The notes beneath the pieces were generated by a model, which was not told where the DNA came from, did not search any database, and saw nothing but the letters and a program-made list of their open reading frames with translations. The position numbers were made by a program, and so were the translations under genes. Positions 1-5,817 of a stretch of 6,646 nucleotides of DNA are shown one piece after another; position 1 is the stretch's first letter, and every line of letters begins with the position of its first letter. This stretch comes from Candidatus Zixiibacteriota bacterium (GTDB lineage Bacteria; Zixibacteria; MSB-5A5; GN15; FEB-12): assembly GCA_030642845.1 (NCBI GenBank), contig DAOWMZ010000104.1, positions 1 to 6,646 on the forward strand. Reading direction: 5' to 3'.

Positions 1-1
1 C

Positions 2-598
2 GGTGAAATCGGCGGTTCTGCTATTGGGCTCAAAGCAAATGTTACCAATGCAGAAGATGTACAAAACCTCTTTGAGAGGACAATAAAAGAATTTGGACAA
101 ATTGACATTGTTGTGAATAATGCCGGAATTACCCGTGACGGTCTGCTTATTCGTATGCATGAAAAAGATTGGGATATGGTACTTGACATAAATCTCAAAG
201 GTGCTTTTCTTGTCACAAAATCGGCTGCTAAATTAATGATGAAACAACGATCCGGCCGGATAATAAATATTAGTTCCGTGGTGGGACTGAATGGAAATGC
301 GGGTCAGATAAATTACGCTGCATCAAAAGCCGGTTTGATTGGATTGACAAAAACAGCGGCTAAGGAATTAGGAACTCGCGGAGTAACAGTTAATGCCGTT
401 GCTCCCGGATTTATTGAAACCGAAATGACTAAAAATTTACCAGATGCCGCCAAGGAACAGTTTCTTGTGCATATCCTTTTAAAGCGGGTAGGCCTTCCTG
501 ATGATGTTGCTTCTGCTGTTTCGTTTTTAGCTTCCGATGATGCCGCCTATATTACAGGACAGGTGCTTTCGGTTGATGGTGGTATGTCAATTAGTTGA
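2..598 (+). CDS. fabG: 3-oxoacyl-[acyl-carrier-protein] reductase FabG, 5' partial
   Basis: FabG is the NADPH-dependent reductase that converts 3-ketoacyl-ACP to 3-hydroxyacyl-ACP in each cycle of cytosolic type II fatty acid synthesis. The frame is open from base 2, so 198 residues are visible. By comparison with E. coli FabG about 47 N-terminal residues, including the TGxxxGxG cofactor loop, lie outside the window. The GTG at 113 is an internal valine of the VNNAG motif, not a start. The short-chain dehydrogenase catalytic residues are all present, numbered from the first visible residue: Asn64 (DINLKGAF), Ser92 (ISSVVG), Tyr105 and Lys109 (YAASK). The strongly FabG-like motifs NNAGITRD, VAPGFIETEMT, FLASDDAAYITGQ and the DGGM end support FabG over a generic dehydrogenase, as does acpP 34 bases downstream. 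The catalytic and C-terminal part looks intact. Other SDR reductases are unlikely given this context. Confidence 0.95.
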   Translation, partial: GEIGGSAIGLKANVTNAEDVQNLFERTIKEFGQIDIVVNNAGITRDGLLIRMHEKDWDMVLDINLKGAFLVTKSAAKLMMKQRSGRIINISSVVGLNGNAGQINYAASKAGLIGLTKTAAKELGTRGVTVNAVAPGFIETEMTKNLPDAAKEQFLVHILLKRVGLPDDVASAVSFLASDDAAYITGQVLSVDGGMSIS

Positions 599-620
599 AA
601 ATAATAAATAATAATATTTT

Positions 621-626
621 AAGGAG
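621..626 (+). promoter_or_regulatory. Ribosome binding site of acpP
   Basis: AAGGAG is a near-perfect Shine-Dalgarno sequence. It lies 6 bases before the ATG at 633 and directly abuts another in-frame ATG at 627. The spacing rules out 627 and selects 633 as the start, giving a 78-residue ACP beginning MSIESD. This is the strongest ribosome binding site in the window, as expected for a very abundant protein. Confidence 0.85.
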
Positions 627-632
627 ATGAAC

Positions 633-869
633 ATGTCCATTGAAAGTGATGTCAAAGAAATTATCATCGAGCAGTTAGGTGTTGAAGAGAGCCAGGTCAT
701 TGAAGGAGCGAAATTTGTTGATGATCTGGGTGCTGATTCTCTTGATACAGTTGAATTGGTAATGGCTCTTGAAGAGAAATTCAATATGGAAATTCCCGAT
801 CAGGATGCTGAAAAGATTGTCGCTGTCAACGATGCTATCAATTACATTAAGGAGCATTCCAAGGTATAG
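633..869 (+). CDS. acpP: Acyl carrier protein
   Basis: ACP carries growing acyl chains as thioesters on a 4'-phosphopantetheine arm and is the substrate shuttle for FabG and FabF on either side. The protein is 78 residues from the ATG at 633, the same length as E. coli ACP. The attachment site is Ser36 in the motif [16 protein letters not shown], which is almost identical to well-studied ACPs. Helix II and the acidic recognition surface follow ([16 protein letters not shown]), and the C-terminal helix ends NYIKEHSKV. An earlier in-frame ATG at 627 is rejected because it leaves no room for the AAGGAG at 621-626. The gene sits 34 bases after fabG and 119 bases before fabF, consistent with co-transcription. 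Nothing about the protein is unusual. Confidence 0.97.
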   Translation: MSIESDVKEIIIEQLGVEESQVIEGAKFVDDLGADSLDTVELVMALEEKFNMEIPDQDAEKIVAVNDAINYIKEHSKV

Positions 870-882
870 CAGCTTAGCTGCT
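868..882 (+). repeat. Short perfect hairpin at the end of acpP
   Basis: AGCAGC (868-873) and GCTGCT (877-882) are exact inverse complements around a TTA loop. The left arm starts on the last two bases of the acpP stop codon. No T-run follows, so this is not a classical intrinsic terminator. It could stabilise the 3' end of a processed acpP transcript or weaken read-through into fabF. That role is inferred from position only. Confidence 0.5.
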
Positions 883-912
883 GAATTGAATTTGTCTTTA
901 AATACAGGGTTT

Positions 913-929
913 GGTTGTAAATTACAACC
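913..929 (+). repeat. Perfect 8-bp inverted repeat in the acpP-fabF gap
   Basis: GGTTGTAA (913-920) and TTACAACC (922-929) are exact inverse complements around a single A. The 17-base near-continuous palindrome lies about 60 bases before the fabF start. The symmetry would suit either a dimeric DNA-binding protein or an RNA hairpin with a small loop once the central pairs open. No T-run follows. I recognise no known fatty-acid regulator consensus (FapR, FadR, FabT) in it. Confidence 0.5.
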
Positions 930-988
930 TGTTAAAGTCGTAATAATTTATGTTATCTGAAAAATAAGGGATAATTCCGGTATATAAA

Positions 989-2236
989 ATGAGTACAAGA
1001 GTTGTTGTAACAGGTATGGGGGTTGTTTCCCCACTGGGTTGTACAGTCGATGAATTATGGAATTCATTGCTTGAAGGAAAATCTGGTATTAGCACCCTCA
1101 CCCGCTTTGATACTTCCGCATATCCGGCAAAGATTGCCGGAGAAGTTAAGGATTTTGACCCGTCGATTATTATCGATAAAAAAGAACGTCGTCGCATGGA
1201 TCTCTCTCAGCAATATGCAATTGTTGCTTCAGAGTTAGCGATAAAAGATTCGGGACTTGATCTGGAAATTATCAATCTGAATCGCTGTGGTGTAGTTATC
1301 GGATCGGGTATAGGTGGAATCTCTACTTTTGAGAAACAGCACAGTACGCTGGAAAACTCAGGACCGAATCGTATCTCACCATTTTTTATTCCGATGATGA
1401 TTATTGATATGTGTGCCGGGATGGTTTCGATCAGGTATGGTTTCCGCGGACCTAATTATGCCACTGTTTCTGCCTGTGCTTCATCGGCTCATGCTATATC
1501 TGACTCCATGTACATTATCCAAAGGGGAGCAGCCGATATTATGATAGCCGGTGGGTCCGAAGCAACCTTAACCCCGACAGCATTAGCCGGATTCTGTAAA
1601 GCCAAAGCAATTTCGACTCGAAATGATGACCCGGAACATGCTTCCCGTCCATTCGACAGAGACCGCGATGGATTTGTTATGGGAGAAGGGTCAGCGATTC
1701 TTATATTGGAATCGTATGATCATGCCAAAAAGCGAGGAGCCAAAATTTATGGTGAAATATTGGGTGCCGGGATGACTGCCGATGCCTACCATATGACTGC
1801 GCCGGCTCCTGATGGCCACGGGGCCAAGAGAGCTATGGCACTTGCTCTTGAAGATGCTAAAATTAATCCGGAACAGGTTGATTATATCAATACTCATGGT
1901 ACTTCAACAAATCTGGGAGATATATCGGAAACCAAAGCTATTAAAGAAATTTTAAGCAAACATGCTTATGATATACCCTGCAATTCGACCAAGTCGATGA
2001 CGGGCCATCTTTTGGGGGCTGCCGGTGCGGTAGAATTGCTGGTAGCTTTGAAATCAATTGAACAGGGTAAAGTTCACAGTACAACCAATCTTGATAATCC
2101 CGATGATGAATGTGATCTCGATTATGTAAGAGGTGAAAGCCGAGATTGTAAGGTAAACTATGCCCTGTCAAACTCATTTGGATTCGGCGGACATAACGTC
2201 TCGCTGGTGGTTGGTAATGTGAACGGCAAATCGTAG
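989..2236 (+). CDS. fabF: 3-oxoacyl-[acyl-carrier-protein] synthase II (FabF)
   Basis: FabF condenses malonyl-ACP with acyl-ACP, extending the fatty acid chain by two carbons with loss of CO2. The protein is 415 residues (E. coli FabF 413) and starts at the canonical RVVVTGMGVVSPLG strand. The Cys-His-His active site falls at the same positions as in E. coli FabF: Cys163 (VSACASSAH), His303 (NTHGTSTNLGD) and His340 (STKSMTGHLLGAAGA). The conserved Lys335 is in the last motif, and the glycine-rich SFGFGGHN loop is at 396-403. No Shine-Dalgarno sequence at normal spacing precedes the ATG; the nearest candidate, AAGGGA at 966-971, is 17 bases away. The start is therefore chosen by homology. The stop directly abuts the rnc ATG, so the two genes are probably translationally coupled. 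FabB is less likely given the genetic context next to acpP. Confidence 0.96.
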   Translation: MSTRVVVTGMGVVSPLGCTVDELWNSLLEGKSGISTLTRFDTSAYPAKIAGEVKDFDPSIIIDKKERRRMDLSQQYAIVASELAIKDSGLDLEIINLNRCGVVIGSGIGGISTFEKQHSTLENSGPNRISPFFIPMMIIDMCAGMVSIRYGFRGPNYATVSACASSAHAISDSMYIIQRGAADIMIAGGSEATLTPTALAGFCKAKAISTRNDDPEHASRPFDRDRDGFVMGEGSAILILESYDHAKKRGAKIYGEILGAGMTADAYHMTAPAPDGHGAKRAMALALEDAKINPEQVDYINTHGTSTNLGDISETKAIKEILSKHAYDIPCNSTKSMTGHLLGAAGAVELLVALKSIEQGKVHSTTNLDNPDDECDLDYVRGESRDCKVNYALSNSFGFGGHNVSLVVGNVNGKS

Positions 2237-2980
2237 ATGAGCCTTTGGAATAATTTTAAAAAGTTATTATATAACAATAATAACGAAACTGAAGATCTCT
2301 GTCTTGACAAAGTTCAGGATATTATCGGCTATCATTTTCATAACATTGACCTGCTCTTGCTGGGTCTTACACACCGCTCTTATTCTTATTCTAAAACCAA
2401 TAATAATCTTTTGTCAAACGAACGTCTGGAATTTTTGGGTGATTCTGTTTTAGGATTAATTATCGCCGAACAGCTATATAATGACCATCCCGATCTCTAT
2501 GAAGGCGAATTGACAAAAACCAAAGCACTATTGGTAAGTGAAACCACTCTTGCAGATCTGACTATCAGTTGTGGTCTGAACAAGCATATTTTGTTGGCTC
2601 CCGAAGAGGATCGTTCCGGCGGAAGAGAGAGACCTTCGATTGTCTCCGATGCTTTTGAATCAATATTAGGAGCTGTTTATCTTGATGGGGGGCTGGATAC
2701 AGCCAGGGATGTGGTGCTTCGGCTTATATATGTTCACAAAGGTAAGATTTTATCCGATTCTTCCCGCAGAAATTTTAAAGGTGAGCTTTTGGAGCAGATC
2801 CAGGCACAGGGAAACGGAATGCCCAGGTATGATGTTGTTTCAGAAGAAGGACCGGATCATGCTAAAACTTTTACAGTAAATGTGAATATCGGGGGAGAGG
2901 TTATCGGGCAGGGTAAAGGAAACTCCAAAAAAGAGGCTGAGCAAAAAGCCGCTGCCGATGCCCTCGAAAACAAAAAGTAG
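2237..2980 (+). CDS. rnc: Ribonuclease III
   Basis: RNase III is the Mg2+-dependent, double-strand-specific endoribonuclease that processes the rRNA precursor and structured mRNAs. The protein has 247 residues, slightly longer than E. coli RNase III (226), largely because of an Asn-rich N-terminal extension (roughly residues 1-25). The nuclease domain carries the signature NERLEFLGD at 61-69, with Glu62, Glu65 and Asp69 matching E. coli Glu38, Glu41 and Asp45. Asp138 and Glu141 (SDAFESILGAVYLDGG) match the catalytic Asp114 and Glu117. A double-stranded-RNA-binding domain follows at about 179-247, ending in the typical NSKKEAEQKAAADAL helix. The ATG comes immediately after the fabF stop with no clear ribosome binding site, which suggests coupling. 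The 81 bases after its stop are AT-rich, and I see no GC-rich hairpin terminator there, although the next gene converges on it. Confidence 0.96.
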   Translation: MSLWNNFKKLLYNNNNETEDLCLDKVQDIIGYHFHNIDLLLLGLTHRSYSYSKTNNNLLSNERLEFLGDSVLGLIIAEQLYNDHPDLYEGELTKTKALLVSETTLADLTISCGLNKHILLAPEEDRSGGRERPSIVSDAFESILGAVYLDGGLDTARDVVLRLIYVHKGKILSDSSRRNFKGELLEQIQAQGNGMPRYDVVSEEGPDHAKTFTVNVNIGGEVIGQGKGNSKKEAEQKAAADALENKK

Positions 2981-3061
2981 TTATCTGCTGAAGATTCTAT
3001 AATTACATCTTATCTATTTAATTTTTACTTTATAAATCAATATTTTAATTCGTAAAGATGA

Positions 3062-3526
3062 TTAGCTTGTTGGAAAGATAAGCTTGAGTATTTTTGGAGA
3101 AATGCGTTTTGAAGATTTGGCTAGTTTTATTAATTGAATCATGATTGTGTTATCTAAAGTTCCCCTATATTCAATCCTTTGAGGAAAGGGTTTTGAAATA
3201 TAAGAACTGCGAATATCATCAAACGAAATTGATTCAATGTTACTAACAACTACTATAGTGTCTATTGGAAATATCTCACTGCAACCTTTAGAGATAACAA
3301 ATGAATCTTTATAAAGTGTTACATTATTCATAATCTTCTCAACCTGAGAAGTTGGGAGTGTGAAATATGCTTGATTATCTGCTGCTTTCGGGTTTAGAAT
3401 GATAATGTATTTATTACGTTTCTTGCCTGTGCTATGAAATAAGAAATTTTTATAAAGCCAAACGGATCCAATGTTGAAATGTTTATCAAATATATTACCT
3501 AAAGTTTCAGTAGGAATATCGATCAT
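3062..3526 (-). CDS. Putative toxin partner of a Panacea antitoxin, PemK/MazF-like (uncertain)
   Basis: I do not recognise this 154-residue protein with certainty. It is the second gene of a minus-strand pair, and its ATG lies 20 bases inside the end of the Panacea-domain gene, an overlap typical of co-translated toxin-antitoxin modules. An AGG at 3537-3535 lies 8 bases upstream of the start. The sequence suggests a small beta-barrel. There is an early strand GSVWLYKNFLFH (20-31), then a basic turn and strand KKRNKYIIILN (35-45). Next comes YFTLPTSQVEKI (54-65), which resembles the TTSQ region of some PemK-like proteins. The strands FVISKGCSEIFPIDTIVVV (76-94) follow, and a C-terminal helix-rich tail begins at GTLDNTIMIQLIKLAKSSK (122-140). 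No signal peptide or membrane segment is seen. The toxin role is inferred from the partner, and the PemK/MazF resemblance is only a fold-level impression. An accessory non-toxic partner remains possible. Its base composition is AT-rich like its neighbour. Confidence 0.5.
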   Translation of the reverse strand: MIDIPTETLGNIFDKHFNIGSVWLYKNFLFHSTGKKRNKYIIILNPKAADNQAYFTLPTSQVEKIMNNVTLYKDSFVISKGCSEIFPIDTIVVVSNIESISFDDIRSSYISKPFPQRIEYRGTLDNTIMIQLIKLAKSSKRISPKILKLIFPTS

Positions 3527-4112
3527 TTGATAAACCTGCTACAAATTCTTGATTTTCTTGTTCCATTTCCATTATTTCAAAAGCATCTTTAGAGGCTCCC
3601 TGTTCATCTTCAAAAAACAATCTAAAATCTATTCTACTGCGATTTGGAGTTTTAATATGAGCCGCATGTTTATGAGTCAAATTCATTAATGATATAGAAT
3701 CAAATTGACCAAATTTAGATATAATGCTTTTGATACTTGTAAGTTCAATTTCAGAAAAATATTCAAGATCTGCATCAATTTTATTTCGATAAATAGGATA
3801 CTTCAAACTCCTGTCTATATCTAAGCTTTCAAGCAATTTTGTAGTATCAGGCAAACATTGATCAGTTGCTGGATTATCGAAATCCATTTGTTTTATGAGA
3901 TCATAGGAAATTGATGGAACAGGTCCTAAATCAAGACGATAGTACAAGTCACCAGTTATTGGGCGACCTTCTCTTACTAAATGATGTCTGTCAATTAAGT
4001 AGATAAGTTTCATGGCTTTAAGAACATCAAAATTATCTACCTTTGATGCTAAATAAACTACTAAATTAAGGAACTTATCAAAATCAAAATTAAAGGATAT
4101 TGGCATTTTCAT
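3507..4112 (-). CDS. Panacea-domain (DUF4065, SocA-like) antitoxin
   Basis: Proteins with this domain are known as antitoxins that neutralise very different toxins encoded next to them (PanA proteins), and as the SocA proteolytic adaptor-antitoxin of Caulobacter. This one has 201 residues. The domain hallmarks are clear: an N-terminal helix region with KAMKLIYLIDRHHLVREG (32-49), the diagnostic GRPITGD (49-55), and GPVPS (63-67) followed by DLIKQM. The C-terminal half of the domain is also recognisable, with a helix and loop ending FGQFDSISLMNLTHKHAAH (134-152). A Glu-rich tail (DEQGASKDAFEIMEMEQENQEF, 169-190, split around 180) may be the toxin-specific part. Translation probably starts at 4112; a GAGG at 4128-4125 lies 12 bases upstream, and the second ATG (Met3) is a weaker choice. 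It is first in the operon and overlaps its partner by 20 bases. A GC sample (3541-3600, 20 of 60) is lower than in fabF (1741-1800, 28 of 60), consistent with an acquired module. Confidence 0.82.
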   Translation of the reverse strand: MKMPISFNFDFDKFLNLVVYLASKVDNFDVLKAMKLIYLIDRHHLVREGRPITGDLYYRLDLGPVPSISYDLIKQMDFDNPATDQCLPDTTKLLESLDIDRSLKYPIYRNKIDADLEYFSEIELTSIKSIISKFGQFDSISLMNLTHKHAAHIKTPNRSRIDFRLFFEDEQGASKDAFEIMEMEQENQEFVAGLSNDRYSY

Positions 4113-4192
4113 AGATATTTATAGCCTCACTTTATTATTTTTTCTAATTTCTTAATCAACACATCTTTACCATTATTATCGGATGATTTACA

Positions 4193-4211
4193 AGTATATA
4201 TTAGTTATACT
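4193..4211. promoter_or_regulatory. Palindrome overlapping the putative operon promoter
   Basis: AGTATA (4193-4198) and TATACT (4206-4211) are exact inverse complements separated by 7 bases. The right arm covers the proposed -10 of the minus-strand operon. Many toxin-antitoxin operons are autoregulated by binding such a palindrome, so it may be an operator. Only the symmetry and position are seen; the AT-rich setting makes a chance occurrence possible. Confidence 0.3.
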
Positions 4212-4233
4212 CAAATACTGCACATTTGTTCAA
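4204..4233 (-). promoter_or_regulatory. Possible promoter of the Panacea operon
   Basis: On the minus strand TTGAAC (4233-4228) and TATAAC (4209-4204) are separated by 18 bases, and each differs little from the sigma-70 consensus. Transcription would start near 4197, giving a leader of roughly 85 bases before the ATG at 4112. The surrounding DNA is so AT-rich that chance matches are likely, so this is a candidate only. Confidence 0.35.
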
Positions 4234-4440
4234 AATTTTTTCTTCTATGTGTATTATTCTCACTACTTTAAATATATAAAAAAAGTAAAAACTAACAAGA
4301 ATAAAATTAATAAGTGATGTAGTATAAAAAGCTTACAAACTAATAATATTAAGTAATTTATGCCATTTAGGTCTAATATATTGTAAAATCTATTTTAAAT
4401 AATAAATTTATTTTATATCTTTTTCTAACTCCATGTTCAC

Positions 4441-4469
4441 TTGACAATTAATGCTATTTTATAGATATT
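4441..4469 (+). promoter_or_regulatory. Sigma-70-type promoter for etfB
   Basis: A perfect -35 TTGACA (4441-4446) is followed after 17 bases by GATATT (4464-4469), a four-of-six match to TATAAT. Transcription would begin near 4476, about 33 bases before the ATG at 4509. The exact -35, the ideal spacing and the position directly upstream of a gene make this the best promoter candidate in the window. Confidence 0.6.
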
Positions 4470-4508
4470 CTCAGATTGAAATGTGAATAATAAATTTGTG
4501 GAGTTATG

Positions 4509-5294
4509 ATGAACATCGTTGTTTTAATTAAACAGGTTCCCGAAATTGCCCTCATAAAAGTAGATGAAGATGCCAATCAGGTTGTCCTTCCCCAGGGTCC
4601 CGGCACAGTAAATCCATTTGATGAATATGCTGTCGAAGAAGCTTTAAAACTCAAAGAGCAGCATAGCGGAACAACATCGGTTATCTCAGTTGGTACCGAC
4701 CGAACCGAATCAGCCTTGAGAAATTGTCTCGCTCTGGGTGTTGATAATGCCTATCTGTTATGCGATGATGCTTTTGAAGGTTCCGATCCGCAGGCAATAG
4801 GTAAAATACTTGCCGCAGGTCTGAAGAAAATAGGTGACTATGATCTTATTTTTGCCGGAAAACAGGCAATTGATTCTGATTCCGCTCAGGTTCCGGGAGC
4901 TGTTGCTGCCAACCTTGATATTCCGCAGGCGATGTTTGTCAAAAAAGTTGAATCTGTCGATAATGGAACGGCAGTTGTTCATCGGACTACCGAAGAAGGC
5001 TACGATGTGGTCGAGCTCAAATGTCCGGCTGTTATTTCAGTAGTGAAAGAAATCAATGAACCCCGTCTGCCATCTCTGAAGGGTAAAATGGGGGCCAAGA
5101 AAAAACAGATTACAAAATGGTCAGCCGCTGATCTTGGACTTGATGGTAATGGCATAGGCAGCAACTCCGCAACAAAGACTGCTAAAGTAACCCCGCCCCC
5201 GGCGCGTCCCAAAGGAGAGATTATCGAAGGAGAAACTCCCGAAGAAGTAGCAGATAAGCTGTTTAATAAACTTCGTGATAATCAGGTAATATAG
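4509..5294 (+). CDS. etfB: Electron transfer flavoprotein subunit beta
   Basis: EtfB pairs with EtfA to form a cytosolic FAD (and AMP)-containing heterodimer that passes electrons from acyl-CoA and other dehydrogenases to ETF-quinone oxidoreductase or related acceptors. The 261-residue product has the canonical start MNIVVLIKQVPE, then NPFDEYAVEEAL (35-46), GKQAIDSDSAQVPG (117-130), the recognition-loop region KEINEPRLPSLKGKMGAKKK (180-199) and the C-terminal PPPARPKGEIIEG followed by the EEVADKLFNKL helix. Length fits the housekeeping (group I) ETF-beta family. Two tandem ATGs exist (4506 and 4509). GGAG at 4500-4503 is 2 bases from the first and 5 from the second, so 4509 is preferred. It has its own promoter. 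No etfA adjoins it: the upstream neighbour is divergent and the next gene is a cupin. The partner must lie elsewhere, or the pair is split in this lineage. Confidence 0.93.
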   Translation: MNIVVLIKQVPEIALIKVDEDANQVVLPQGPGTVNPFDEYAVEEALKLKEQHSGTTSVISVGTDRTESALRNCLALGVDNAYLLCDDAFEGSDPQAIGKILAAGLKKIGDYDLIFAGKQAIDSDSAQVPGAVAANLDIPQAMFVKKVESVDNGTAVVHRTTEEGYDVVELKCPAVISVVKEINEPRLPSLKGKMGAKKKQITKWSAADLGLDGNGIGSNSATKTAKVTPPPARPKGEIIEGETPEEVADKLFNKLRDNQVI

Positions 5295-5313
5295 AGAATA
5301 AAAAGCAGACAAC

Positions 5314-5679
5314 ATGATAGTACATAACTTATCCGACTGTGCCGAGATTATAGCATCTGCTAAATCCCGCCTTAGAGAACTTCTGCACCCGGAACGGGAT
5401 TACCGTTTTCCGGGTAGATATTCTCTCGCTCATGCAATTATTCCCCCTAAAAGTAAAACCCTCATCCATAGCCTTACCTCAGGTGAAGTTTATTATATTC
5501 TCTCAGGTAAGGGAAGAGTTCATATCAATGATGAAAGTGTCGAGGTTTCTGCTAATGATACCGTTGAGATTCCGGCTCACTCTCAGCAATGGGTGGAGAA
5601 CCCTACTAATAAAGACCTTGTCTTTCTTTGCATCGTAGATCCAGCCTGGCGATTGGAAGACGAGAAGATGCTGGAGTAA
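5314..5679 (+). CDS. Small single-domain cupin protein
   Basis: This 121-residue protein is a single cupin_2 beta-barrel, cytosolic by the lack of a signal peptide. The first cupin motif runs from about 44 to 67: PPKSKTLIHSLTSGEVYYILSGKG, here cited as positions with key residues His52, Glu58 and Gly65. The second runs from about 81 to 96 (NDTVEIPAHSQQWVEN) with Pro87, Gln91 and Asn96. The usual first-motif HxH pair is reduced to one His, and the usual second-motif His is Gln91. The ending VFLCIVDPAWRLEDE is characteristic of a family of small uncharacterised cupins. Function and substrate are unknown; some metal-binding cupins are isomerases or dioxygenases, others merely bind ligands. It starts 19 bases after etfB on the same strand and is probably co-transcribed, although no clear ribosome binding site is visible. 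Its relation to electron transfer is unproven. Confidence 0.82.
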   Translation: MIVHNLSDCAEIIASAKSRLRELLHPERDYRFPGRYSLAHAIIPPKSKTLIHSLTSGEVYYILSGKGRVHINDESVEVSANDTVEIPAHSQQWVENPTNKDLVFLCIVDPAWRLEDEKMLE

Positions 5680-5686
5680 AAAAACA

Positions 5687-5756
5687 CGACGGAGACAAGC
5701 CTCGTCGCTACGCGTTAACTGTATAGTCTCGCGTAGAGGGCGGCCTTGTGTCGCCC
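5687..5756. repeat. REP/BIME-like pair of inverted GTAG-headed hairpins
   Basis: Two hairpin units face each other between convergent genes. Unit A, read on the minus strand, starts GTAG (5711-5708) and folds with CGAC (5687-5690) against GTCG (5704-5707) and GAG (5692-5694) against CTC (5701-5703), with one bulged G and a six-base loop. Unit B on the plus strand starts GTAG (5733-5736) and folds GGGCG (5738-5742) against CGCCC (5752-5756). The heads CTACGCG (5708-5714) and CGCGTAG (5730-5736) are also exact complements across a 15-base spacer. Aligned head to tail, the two units agree at 14 of the first 20 positions (CGCGTAG at one end, CTTGT at the other); they differ mainly in the stem arms, yet each still pairs. 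GTAG at the hairpin foot is the known hallmark of REP sequences mobilised by RAYT (TnpA-REP) enzymes. It could also act as a bidirectional terminator, but has no T-runs. No RAYT gene is in the window. Confidence 0.6.
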
Positions 5757-5817
5757 ATTGAGAATATTAAGTAACATTTCCATAACATATATGGCCTTAC
5801 CTATATTCCCACTATAA

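Larger units (their letters stand above)
4113..4505. other. Gene-free AT-rich intergenic stretch
   Basis: These 393 bases separate the divergent Panacea operon and etfB. I find no reading frame, tRNA or structured RNA here. The stretch is extremely AT-rich; one hand-counted sample (4261-4320) has 10 G or C in 60. It holds the candidate operon promoter and palindrome on the left, a 12-bp perfect palindrome AATAAATTTATT at 4401-4412 (possibly chance in such DNA), and the etfB promoter on the right. Such DNA is typical of acquired, possibly silenced, insertions. I see no transposase, terminal repeats or target duplication. Confidence 0.6.

Noticed and set aside
113..115. GTG at 113 as a start for fabG
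   Set aside because: It encodes the Val of the conserved VNNAG motif, and the open frame continues upstream to base 2 with FabG-like sequence.
627..632. Alternative acpP start at 627
   Set aside because: It abuts the AAGGAG at 621-626, leaving no spacer. The ATG at 633 has correct spacing and gives the standard 78-residue ACP.
2981..3061. Intrinsic terminator between rnc and the convergent operon
   Set aside because: There are T-rich runs but no GC-containing stem in front of them on either strand.
2981..3383. Repeated TTATCTGCTG after rnc and again inside the putative toxin gene, considered as an insertion-site duplication
   Set aside because: The second copy lies within coding sequence rather than at the far border of the insert, so it does not flank it and is likely chance.
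2237..3526. Functional link between RNase III and the neighbouring toxin-like gene
   Set aside because: The genes are convergent, differ in composition, and rnc belongs to the fatty-acid operon. Adjacency alone gives no support.
4401..4412. Perfect palindrome AATAAATTTATT as an operator
   Set aside because: It consists only of A and T in extremely AT-rich DNA, where such palindromes arise by chance, and it lies away from any clear promoter core.
5000..5315. Minus-strand open frames opposite the end of etfB
   Set aside because: They are shadows of the etfB coding sequence with no ribosome binding site or recognisable protein features.
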